A stretch of DNA of 37,758 nt from Methylobacterium crusticola (GTDB taxonomy: Bacteria; Pseudomonadota; Alphaproteobacteria; Rhizobiales; Beijerinckiaceae): positions 3,861-41,618 of the forward strand of contig NZ_KZ984616.1 of assembly GCF_003574465.1 (NCBI RefSeq). The letters are read 5' to 3'. The stretch's first letter is position 1. Each line of letters opens with the position of its first letter. The notes under the pieces were generated by a model that saw only the letters and a program-made list of their open reading frames with translations, had not been told where the DNA came from and ran no database searches. Both the position numbers and the translations under genes were made by a program. Below are positions 31,334 through 37,758 of this stretch, in pieces.

Positions 31334-32202
31334 CCGACACGCCCGACACCCCGGACCTCCCGCCCCTGCCCCGCCTGCTGGTCGAGCCGATCGTCCGCGC
31401 CGCCCTCCGGGAGGATCTCGGCCGGGCCGGCGACCTCACGACCGACGCCATCGTGCCGGCCGGGGCCCGCTTCCGCGGCGCCATCGTGGCCCGCCAGGCC
31501 GGCACGGTCGCCGGCACCGGCGCGGCCGTCCTGGCGTTCGGGCTGCTCGACGCCGCCGTCGCGGCGACGGTCGAGCGCCCGGACGGCGCCCGGGTCGTCC
31601 CCGGCGAGACGGTGATCCGCCTCGAGGGACCGGCCCGGGCGATCCTGACCGCCGAGCGGACCGCCCTCAACCTCCTGTGCCGGCTCTCGGGCGTCGCCAG
31701 TGCCACGGCCTCGCTCGTCGCGGCGGCCCGGCCGCACGGGCGCGCCCGCATCGTCTGCACCCGCAAGACCACGCCCGGGCTGCGGGCCCTGGAGAAGCAC
31801 GCCGTGCGGGCCGGCGGCGGCGCCAACCACCGCTTCGGCCTCGACGACGCCGTGCTGATCAAGGACAACCACGTCGCGGTGGCGGGCGGCATCGCCCCGG
31901 CGATGCGCCGCGCCCGGGCCGGCGTCGGCCACCTCGTCGGGATCGAGGTCGAGGTGGATACCCTGGCGCAGCTCGAGGAGGCGCTGGCGGAGGGCGCCGA
32001 CGCGGTCCTGCTCGACAACATGGACCCCGAGCAGCTCAGGCGCGCCGTGGCGCTGATCGACGGCCGCGCCGTCAGCGAGGCCTCGGGCCGGATCACCCGC
32101 GAGACGGTCGGGGCCGTGGCGGCGACGGGCGTCGACCTGATCTCCGCCGGCTGGATCACCCACAGCGCCGCGATCATCGACCTCGGCCTTGACGCGGCGT
32201 GA
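31330..32202 (+). CDS. nadC: Nicotinate-nucleotide pyrophosphorylase (quinolinate phosphoribosyltransferase)
   Basis: The 290-residue product has the type II phosphoribosyltransferase signature: EDLGRAGDLTTDAIVP near the N-terminus, LTAERTALNLLCRLSGVAS, CTRKTTPGLRALEKHAVRAG, RFGLDDAVLIKDNH, IEVEVDTLAQLEEAL and LLDNMDPEQL, all as in NadC. It converts quinolinate and PRPP to nicotinate mononucleotide, completing the de novo branch begun by NadA and NadB. The start is the ATG at 31330 within the ATGA overlap with nadB. It is the last gene of the operon. Confidence 0.96.
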   Translation: MTDTPDTPDLPPLPRLLVEPIVRAALREDLGRAGDLTTDAIVPAGARFRGAIVARQAGTVAGTGAAVLAFGLLDAAVAATVERPDGARVVPGETVIRLEGPARAILTAERTALNLLCRLSGVASATASLVAAARPHGRARIVCTRKTTPGLRALEKHAVRAGGGANHRFGLDDAVLIKDNHVAVAGGIAPAMRRARAGVGHLVGIEVEVDTLAQLEEALAEGADAVLLDNMDPEQLRRAVALIDGRAVSEASGRITRETVGAVAATGVDLISAGWITHSAAIIDLGLDAA

Positions 32203-32209
32203 GGGCGGC

Positions 32210-32233
32210 GCCCGGGGGCGGCCGCCCCCGGGC
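32210..32233. terminator. Perfect hairpin between convergent nadC and the PPOX gene
   Basis: GCCCGGGGGC (32210-32219), a GGCC loop and GCCCCCGGGC (32224-32233) form a 24-base perfect palindrome in the 48-bp gap between the two stop codons. It could act on both strands. There is no T-tract. Confidence 0.5.
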
Positions 32234-32250
32234 GAGAGGGGCCGTCCCCC

Positions 32251-32862
32251 TCAGTACAGGCGCGTCCGGTAGGATTCCTCGATCGCCTGCTCGGCGTCGG
32301 CGACCCCGATGGTGCCGGTCTGCTCGGCGAGGAGGCGGCCGAGGCTCGGGAAGCTCTCCCGCGGCACCTGGGCGTCGGCCTCCCAGAGCCGGGACCGCAT
32401 CAGCGCCTTGCCGCAGTGGAAGAAGGCCTCGCTCACGCCGACCACGAGCCCGGTCGCCGGCACCTTGCCCTGGGCCGCGAGGGGTTCCAGGAGCGCGGCG
32501 TCGGTGGTGATCCGGGCGGTGCCGTTGACCCGCAGGGTCTCGTTGATCCCGGGCACGAAGAAGATCAGGCCGATGCCCGGGGCGCCGAGCAGGTTGGCGA
32601 AGCTGTCCATCCGGTTGTTGCCGCGCCGGTCCGGGATCAGCAGGGTTGCGTCGTCGAGCACCTGCACGAAGCCGGGCGCGTCGCCCCGCGGGCTCGCGTC
32701 GGCGCGGCCCTCGGCGTCGGACGAGGCCAGGACCAGGAACGGCGACAGGGCGATGAAGGCCCGGGCGTGCCGGTCGAGGCCGGGCCGCACCTTGCCCTCC
32801 GCCAGCCGGCTCACCGGGCCCGCATGGGCGCGAAGGGCCTGCGCGTCGTGGATCTCCTGCAT
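32251..32862 (-). CDS. PPOX-type FMN-binding flavoprotein (MSMEG_1061-like)
   Basis: The 203-residue protein has the split-barrel flavin fold: FIALSPFLVLASSDAEGRAD, ASPRGDAPGFVQVLDDATLL and IPDRRGNNRMDSFANLL are typical of the pyridoxamine-5'-phosphate-oxidase-like family. The MSMEG_1061 subgroup fits best by length and by the C-terminal HCGKALMRSRLW segment. Substrate unknown; it probably binds FMN or F420-like cofactors and reduces small molecules. The ATG at 32862 is chosen because it has GGAG upstream and gives family length; the longer frame to 33039 overlaps the divergent SCO gene. Confidence 0.82.
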   Translation of the reverse strand: MQEIHDAQALRAHAGPVSRLAEGKVRPGLDRHARAFIALSPFLVLASSDAEGRADASPRGDAPGFVQVLDDATLLIPDRRGNNRMDSFANLLGAPGIGLIFFVPGINETLRVNGTARITTDAALLEPLAAQGKVPATGLVVGVSEAFFHCGKALMRSRLWEADAQVPRESFPSLGRLLAEQTGTIGVADAEQAIEESYRTRLY

Positions 32863-32974
32863 TCCCGCCGCTCCTCTCCCGGCTGCGGCCTCGTGTCCGC
32901 CCGCCCGCGGCGGGGCAGACCGGCCCGCCGCGCTGTGCCAGGGTGCGGCTTCCGTGCCGCCGGCGCAAGACGCG

Positions 32975-33775
32975 ATGAAGCTCCCTGGCCTCTGGGCCGT
33001 CCTCCTCGTCCTCGCCGGCCCGGCCGCGGCGGGGCTCACGCCGCGGGATCTGTCCGGCGTCGTCCTCGCGCCGCCGGCCGGCGCCCGGGCGCCCCTCGAC
33101 GCGGCCTTCGCCGACGCGACGACCGGGCGGCCCGTGAGCCTCGGCCAGGCGCTCGCCGGCCGCCCCGCCCTCGTGCTGCCCCTCGACTACGCCTGCCGGA
33201 ACGTCTGCGACCCGATGCTCGGCGTCGCCGGGGGGGCGCTCGCCGCCACCGGCCTCGTGCCGGGCCGGGATTTCCGCCTCGTGACCCTCGGCATCAACCC
33301 GAGGGCCGACGCCGCGACGGCGCGCCGGATGGTCGAGGCCCAGCTCGGCGCGCCGTCGCTCCTCGAGACGGTCCGGATCCTCACCGGGGCGCCCGGGCCG
33401 GTCGGCGCCGTCACGCGCGCCATCGGCTACGCCTACGCGTACGACGCCGACACCGACAGCTACGCCCACCCGGCCGGCGCCGTGGTGCTGGCGCCCGATG
33501 GCCGGGTCGCGCGGGCGCTCTCGCCGCTCGCCCTCACGGGGCGCGACCTGCGGCTCGCCCTGGTCGAGGCCGGCGAGGGCCGGGTCGGCGACCTCTCCGA
33601 CCGGCTGGTGCTGCTCTGCTACGGCTACGACCCGCAGGCGGGGGTCTACACGCCGCTGATCCGCCGCATCCTCGCCGCCTCGGGCGCCGCCACCGTGGCG
33701 ATGATCGGGCTCCTCGTCGGCCTCCTGCACCGCCGCTCCCGATCGCGGGCCGTCAGTCCACCGCCGTCCCGGTGA
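32975..33775 (+). CDS. SCO1/SenC-family copper chaperone-like protein
   Basis: The 266-residue protein has a signal peptide (MKLPGLWAVLLVLAGPAAAG), a thioredoxin-like SCO domain with the CxxxC copper site Cys74 and Cys78 (DYACRNVCDP) and a distal His165 (YAHPAGAVVLAPDG), and a C-terminal membrane helix (AATVAMIGLLVGLLHRR). SCO proteins deliver or reduce copper for the Cu-A site of cytochrome c oxidase. All three metal ligands are present. Compared with classical SCO the helix is at the C-terminus, so the domain would face the periplasm as a tail-anchored protein after signal cleavage. It is divergent from the PPOX gene and its last 23 bp overlap the convergent ABC ATPase gene. Confidence 0.85.
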   Translation: MKLPGLWAVLLVLAGPAAAGLTPRDLSGVVLAPPAGARAPLDAAFADATTGRPVSLGQALAGRPALVLPLDYACRNVCDPMLGVAGGALAATGLVPGRDFRLVTLGINPRADAATARRMVEAQLGAPSLLETVRILTGAPGPVGAVTRAIGYAYAYDADTDSYAHPAGAVVLAPDGRVARALSPLALTGRDLRLALVEAGEGRVGDLSDRLVLLCYGYDPQAGVYTPLIRRILAASGAATVAMIGLLVGLLHRRSRSRAVSPPPSR

Positions 33776-34595
33776 GCTCGGCCTTCGTGAAGCGCTCCTG
33801 CTCCTCCATCACGAGGCCGCCGAGCTCGCGCTTGAGGGCGTTGAACTCCGCCGAGGCCGAGTCGCGCGGGCGGGGCAGCGTCACGGCGATGTCGCGCTTG
33901 AGGCGGCCCGGGCGGTAGGTCATCACCAGGATGCGGTCGGCGAGGTAGATCGCCTCCTCGATCGAGTGCGTCACGAACACGATGGTCTTGGCGAACTCGG
34001 ACCAGATCCGCAGCAGCTCGTCCTGGAGCGTGCGCCGGGTGAGGGCGTCGAGGGCCCCGAACGGCTCGTCCATCAGCATCACGGGCGGGTCGAGGGCGAG
34101 GATGCGCGCGATGGCGACGCGCTGGCGCATGCCGCCGGACAGGTCCTTGGGGAAGCGGGCCCGGAAGTCGGTGAGGCCCAGCGTCTCGGTGATGCGGGCG
34201 ACGACCGCCTCGGCCTCCCCGCGCCGCACGCCCTTGATGTCGAGGCCGAAGCGGACGTTCTGCTCCACCGTCATCCAGGGGAACAGGGCGTATTCCTGGA
34301 ACACCATGCCGCGGTCGGGACCCGGCTCGGTGACCGGCCGGCCGCCCATCCGGATCGCGCCCTCGGTCAGAGGCGTGAAGCCCGCGATGGCGTTGAGCAG
34401 GGTGGACTTGCCGCAGCCCGAGGGCCCGAGCAGGCAGACGAACTGCCCCTCCGGCACCGAAGCCGAGACGTCCTGGAGCGCCACCACGGCGCGGTCGCCC
34501 GTGCCGAACACCTTCGAGGCGTGCGCGATCGCGATCTCGGCCCCGGCCGGGGCGGCGGGGGAGCGGGCGGGCATCGTCATCGCGGCGGCTCCCAT
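33753..34595 (-). CDS. NitT/TauT-type ABC transporter ATP-binding protein (SsuB/TauB-like)
   Basis: The 280-residue protein contains Walker A GPSGCGKST, Q-loop MVFQEYALFPWMTVEQN, signature LSGGMRQRVAIARIL, Walker B VMLMDEPFGALDALTR and H-switch VFVTHSIEEAIYLADRILVM, the pattern of SsuB/TauB/NrtD ATPases. The ATG at 34595 is preferred (GGAGC upstream); an in-frame TTG at 34622 overlapping the permease end and two further ATGs are alternatives. It completes the minus-strand series binding protein-permease-ATPase. The 3' end overlaps the convergent SCO gene by 23 bp. Confidence 0.9.
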   Translation of the reverse strand: MGAAAMTMPARSPAAPAGAEIAIAHASKVFGTGDRAVVALQDVSASVPEGQFVCLLGPSGCGKSTLLNAIAGFTPLTEGAIRMGGRPVTEPGPDRGMVFQEYALFPWMTVEQNVRFGLDIKGVRRGEAEAVVARITETLGLTDFRARFPKDLSGGMRQRVAIARILALDPPVMLMDEPFGALDALTRRTLQDELLRIWSEFAKTIVFVTHSIEEAIYLADRILVMTYRPGRLKRDIAVTLPRPRDSASAEFNALKRELGGLVMEEQERFTKAELTGTAVD

Positions 34596-34611
34596 CGCGG
34601 CGCTCCGGGGC

Positions 34612-35424
34612 TCAGCGCTCAAGGCCGCGGTGCCAGCGCAGGAGGTGGTCGTTGAGGCGCGACATCGCCCCGTCGATCACGAGGCCGAGCACGCCGATGG
34701 TCAGCATGCCCCCGATGATCTTGTCCGACCACATGTACTCGCGCGCCTCCAGGATGCGGTAGCCGAGCCCGTCCGAGACCGCGATCATCTCGGCCACGAT
34801 CACCACGATGAAGGCGGTGCCGATGCCGATCCGCATGCCGGCGAGCACGAAGGGGCTCGCCGCCGGCAGGATCACCCGGGCGAACATCGTCCAGGGCCGG
34901 GCGCCGAGGTTGCGGGCGGCCCGGATGTAGATCGAGTCGACCTGGCGCACGCCCGCGACGGTGTTCACGAGCACCGGGAAGAAGGTCCCGAGGGCGATCA
35001 GGAACAGGGCCGGCGGGTTGCCGAGGCCGAACCACACGATGGCGAGCGGGATGTAGGCGATGGGCGGGATCGGCCGCAGGATCTGGAGCAGCGGGTTGAC
35101 GAGCCCGTAGAGCCGGTCGCTCGTGCCCATCAGGAGGCCGACCGGCAGGGCGAGCCCGACGCCGATCGCGAAGCCGGCCAGCACGCGCCCGAGGCTCGCC
35201 GCCGCGTCGTGCGGCAGCTCCCCCGACAGGAGCCACTCGGTGTAGCTCTGGCTCGCCGGGTCGTAGGGCAGCGCCGGCAGGAGGCTACTGGTCCAGCGCA
35301 CCGCCACCGCGCTCGGCGGCGGCAGCACGACGGCGGAGAACAGGCCGGCGCGGCTCGCGATCTCCCACACGATCAAGAGGCCGATCGGCAGCAGCGCGCC
35401 GCGCAGGGCGGTGAACCGGTTCAC
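34612..35424 (-). CDS. NitT/TauT-type ABC transporter permease (SsuC/TauC-like)
   Basis: The 270-residue membrane protein starts MNRFTALRGALLPIGLLIVW and has about six hydrophobic helices. The binding-protein-dependent permease loop (EAA motif) is IYIRAARNLGARPWTMFARVILPAASP. LRPIPPIAYIPLAIVWFGLG is the conserved Pro-rich segment of the SsuC/TauC family. The start is a GTG at 35424 with only AAGG upstream; the preceding binding-protein gene ends 19 bp away. Confidence 0.9.
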   Translation of the reverse strand: MNRFTALRGALLPIGLLIVWEIASRAGLFSAVVLPPPSAVAVRWTSSLLPALPYDPASQSYTEWLLSGELPHDAAASLGRVLAGFAIGVGLALPVGLLMGTSDRLYGLVNPLLQILRPIPPIAYIPLAIVWFGLGNPPALFLIALGTFFPVLVNTVAGVRQVDSIYIRAARNLGARPWTMFARVILPAASPFVLAGMRIGIGTAFIVVIVAEMIAVSDGLGYRILEAREYMWSDKIIGGMLTIGVLGLVIDGAMSRLNDHLLRWHRGLER

Positions 35425-35443
35425 GGGGGAGCGAGCCTTCGGG

Positions 35444-36418
35444 TCAGTTGGTCTTCACCTCGCCCTTCGCCTTCTCGAGCAGGTCGAGCTTGACCCACTC
35501 GGCGTCGCTCTTGGGCGGGTTGACCATCTTGCCGAGCCCGTACTTGTGCATCAGGTCGGCGGTGGCCTGCATGTGGCCGGCCGGCATGTCGTACGTGAAG
35601 GCCGCGTTCGCCATCGCGTCGCGGTAGTCCTGGGAGGTGAGCTGGCCCTTGAACACCTGCTCGCGGACGTACTTCTCCGCCAGCTCGGGCTTCTCGATGA
35701 AGGTCTTCGTCGCTTCCACGAACACCTTCAGCACCCGCGCCGCGACGTCCGGCTTCTCGTTGTACATCTTCTCGGTCATCACCAGCGGCCGGTACGGGAT
35801 GCCGACCGGCGTGTCGTAGGGCTTGACGATCTCGACGCCCCAGCCGGCCGAGATCGCCTGCGTCGATTGCGGCTCGCTCTGGCAGATCACGTCGACGTAC
35901 TTCTGCGCGAGCGCCTGGTTCAGGTCCGCGTAGTTGTTGAAGTAGGTGAGCTGCACGTCCTTGCCGGGCCGCTCCGACCAGGTCAGCCCGTTCTTCTCGA
36001 GCTCGGCCAGCAGCATCAGGTCCTGGGCGCCGCCGCGCACCACCGCGACCTTCCTGCCCTTCACGTCGGCGAGGGTCTTCGCGCCGAGGTCGGGCCGGCC
36101 GAGGATGCGCACGCCGCCGTTGGCGAAGCCCGCCACCACGTAGAGCTTGACGCCGTTGCCCCGGGCCGCCACCGCGCCGTCGGCGCCGGAGGCCGAGATG
36201 TCGATCTGGTCGACCGCCATCGCCGGGTAGATGTCGGCGCCCTTGGCGAACTGCTTCTCGTCGATCTTGATCCCGTATTTCGGCGCGATCTCCTTCATGT
36301 ACGAGATGGCGCCGTAATGGGCGAACTTCAGGTTGCCGAGCCGCACCACGTCCTGCGCGGCGGCGGGCGCGGCGAGGCAGGCCAGGGCGGCGGCCGCGGT
36401 CGCGAGGCGCTTGAGCAT
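35444..36418 (-). CDS. NitT/TauT-type ABC transporter substrate-binding protein
   Basis: The 324-residue protein has a signal peptide (MLKRLATAAAALACLAAPAA, cleavage near AAAQ-D) and a SsuA/NMT1 fold: VVRLGNLKFAHYGAISYMKE, ISASGADGAVAARGNGVKLY, LADVKGRKVAVVRGGAQDLM and DVICQSEPQSTQAISAG. It is the first gene of the minus-strand importer operon and diverges from the BKACE gene. Ligand unknown; the adjacent BKACE enzyme hints at a beta-keto or related organic acid rather than a sulfonate, but this is inference. Confidence 0.9.
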   Translation of the reverse strand: MLKRLATAAAALACLAAPAAAQDVVRLGNLKFAHYGAISYMKEIAPKYGIKIDEKQFAKGADIYPAMAVDQIDISASGADGAVAARGNGVKLYVVAGFANGGVRILGRPDLGAKTLADVKGRKVAVVRGGAQDLMLLAELEKNGLTWSERPGKDVQLTYFNNYADLNQALAQKYVDVICQSEPQSTQAISAGWGVEIVKPYDTPVGIPYRPLVMTEKMYNEKPDVAARVLKVFVEATKTFIEKPELAEKYVREQVFKGQLTSQDYRDAMANAAFTYDMPAGHMQATADLMHKYGLGKMVNPPKSDAEWVKLDLLEKAKGEVKTN

Positions 36419-36686
36419 CGTCTCCTCCCAGGATGGTTGCGGCGCGCCCGCCGCGCGCGACGGAGGCCGGGTCTCGGCGTCTCAGGGTGTTGACTTGACC
36501 GGATATTCGCCAAAGGTCCAGCCCGCGGCGGGACCCGTGGCCCCGATCGGGATAAGACTTTAGACGCGCGGATGAAAGGCGATGTCCGGACGTGAACGCG
36601 CGCGACGAGACCAGCCCGCGCGGCACCCGCCCGCCCCGCCCCGTGCCGCCCGCCGCGAGCGTGGCGGCGACCCCGGAGACCGACGC

Positions 36687-37520
36687 GTGACGAAGCCCCT
36701 GATCATCGCGGTGGCGCCGAACGGGGCCCGCCGCACGAAGGCCGACCACCCCGCCCTGCCGATCGACCCGCGGGAGATCGGCCTCGAGGCCGCCCGCTGC
36801 CGCGAGGCCGGCGCCGCCATGATCCACCTGCACGTGCGCGACGCCGAGGAGCGCCACAGCCTCGACGTCGACCGCTACCGGGCGGCGGTGGCGGCGGTGC
36901 GGCGCGAGGCGCCGGAGATGATCTGCCAGGTCACCACCGAGGCGGTGGGCCTCTACGCGCCCCACGAGCAGGTCGCCGCCATGCGGGCGCTCAGGCCCGA
37001 GGCGTTCTCGGTCGCCCTGCGCGAGCTCTTCGCCGAGCCGGACGACGAGGCCGCCGGCGCGGCCTTCCTGGCCGAGCAGGCGGGGGCCGGAACCCTGGTG
37101 CAGCACATCCTGTACGATGCCGGCGACGTCACGCGCTTCCAGGGGCTGGTGGCGCGGGGCCTGATCCCGCTCGAGCGGGCGAGCGTGCTGTTCGTGCTCG
37201 GCCGCTACGCCCCGGGGCAGCGCTCGGACCCGGCCGACCTGCTGCCGTTCCTCGCCGCCTGGCAGGAGACCGGCCACCACCTCGACCTGCCCTGGGCCCT
37301 CTGCGCGTTCGGACGGCGCGAGGCGGCCTGCATGATCGCCGCCGCGGCGCTCGGCGGGCACGTCAGGGTCGGGTTCGAGAACAACCTCTGGCGCCCGGAC
37401 GGCAGCCTCGCGGCCGACAACGCGGCCCAGGTCGCGGAGGTCGCCGGCCTGGCGCGGGCGGTCGGCCTCGACCTCGCCGATCCGGCGGCGGCGCGGGCCC
37501 TGCTGGCGGGCGAGGCGTAG
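36687..37520 (+). CDS. Beta-keto acid cleavage enzyme (BKACE, DUF849 family)
   Basis: The 277-residue protein has a TIM-barrel BKACE signature: MTKPLIIAVAPNGARRTKAD at the N-terminus, the metal site His47 and His49 in AMIHLHVRDAEE, and Glu231 in VRVGFENNLWRPDG near the end. The family uses zinc and acetyl-CoA to cleave beta-keto acids such as 3-keto-5-aminohexanoate into acetoacetate and a CoA ester; the substrate range is broad. The start is a GTG at 36687 with GGAG upstream. The frame is open to 36582 but the extra residues are arginine/proline-rich and not conserved in style. It is divergent from the importer operon, a common arrangement for uptake plus catabolism. Confidence 0.88.
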   Translation: MTKPLIIAVAPNGARRTKADHPALPIDPREIGLEAARCREAGAAMIHLHVRDAEERHSLDVDRYRAAVAAVRREAPEMICQVTTEAVGLYAPHEQVAAMRALRPEAFSVALRELFAEPDDEAAGAAFLAEQAGAGTLVQHILYDAGDVTRFQGLVARGLIPLERASVLFVLGRYAPGQRSDPADLLPFLAAWQETGHHLDLPWALCAFGRREAACMIAAAALGGHVRVGFENNLWRPDGSLAADNAAQVAEVAGLARAVGLDLADPAAARALLAGEA

Positions 37521-37571
37521 GGCGCGCGGCGCAAAGCCTCCGCGGCCGCGCCCCCGGACCCTCGGCCGGCG

Positions 37572-37758
37572 CTACTGGCTGACCGGGCCCGTCGTCGGCT
37601 CCGGAAGGGCCGCCGCGGTCTTCGGCAGCGCCGGCGCCGGCTTCCTCAGGGCGAAGTGCCGGAACTCGGCCGGACGGCGGGGCGGCAGCGGCACCGAGAC
37701 CGCGTCGGCCGCCTCCTCGGCCGCCCCGGCGGCCGTGGCCGATGCCGCGGCGGCCGGC
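37572..37758 (-). CDS. C-terminal end of an unidentified Pro/Ala-rich protein
   Basis: From the window edge the minus strand encodes 61 residues ending in TAG at 37572. They read SATAAGAAEEAADAVSVPLP, PRRPAEFRHFALRKPAPALP, then KTAAALPEPTTGPVSQ. The composition (alanine-rich, proline-rich, few hydrophobic residues) is that of a flexible C-terminal tail, for example of a secreted or cell-envelope protein. No domain is visible, so the family cannot be named. The N-terminus lies beyond the window. Confidence 0.55.
   Translation of the reverse strand, partial: PAAAASATAAGAAEEAADAVSVPLPPRRPAEFRHFALRKPAPALPKTAAALPEPTTGPVSQ

Noticed and set aside
36582..36686. N-terminal extension of the BKACE protein, and a 32-codon GTG-start frame (from 36591) ending at the BKACE start
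   Set aside because: Both encode Arg/Pro/Ala-rich sequence without recognisable features. The small frame ends in a GTGA overlap, which is suggestive, but it has no ribosome-binding site that I can see.

Overview
The window is very GC-rich DNA with dense, often overlapping genes (ATGA, GTGA and TGATG junctions). Gene content and protein style suggest an alphaproteobacterium, most likely a Methylobacterium-like member of the Hyphomicrobiales. That assignment is inferred from gene content only; there is no rRNA or other marker here.

Positions 1-11500 form an aromatic-catabolism locus. A partial paaX (minus) diverges from paaZ (plus). A minus-strand operon paaG-paaI-paaK-tetR (candidate paaR) faces paaZ, and a plus-strand branched-chain-type ABC transporter (binding protein, LivH, a LivM-LivG fusion, LivF) diverges from paaG. 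Two related palindromes built on TTGACCAACCGG sit on the paaZ promoter and on the paaG/transporter intergenic promoter. They are probably PaaR operators that tie ring processing, CoA activation and uptake into one regulon. The ring epoxidase genes paaABCDE are not in the window.

Positions 11547-12743 hold a small island. A 43-bp copy of the 5' half of a CAT-anticodon tRNA lies on the left and the complete tRNA on the right. Between them are a HigBA-type toxin-antitoxin pair and sequence that is less GC-rich than its surroundings, with no integrase. A decayed alcohol dehydrogenase 3' end, a VOC protein and a lone substrate-binding protein follow.

Positions 15161-27300 carry pepN, a PAS-type membrane histidine kinase, and a minus-strand operon in which an OmpR-type regulator, its kinase and glnE are joined by GTGA overlaps. 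Next come a DUF1275 membrane protein and a CheY-like receiver gene broken by one extra G in a G6 run.

Positions 27597-32202 are an NAD de novo synthesis unit: a NadQ/NrtR-like Nudix-related regulator followed by nadA-nadB-nadC. Two ATGCTCA-N3-TSAGCAT palindromes lie between the regulator and nadA. The right end has a PPOX flavoprotein, a SCO1/SenC copper protein, a SsuABC/TauABC-type importer (minus), a divergent BKACE (DUF849) enzyme, and the 3' end of a proline/alanine-rich protein that runs off the window.

The most interesting points are the tRNA-bounded toxin-antitoxin mini-island, the shared paa operators, the two-component/glnE coupling, the homopolymer-frameshifted receiver, and several short tandem repeat arrays.
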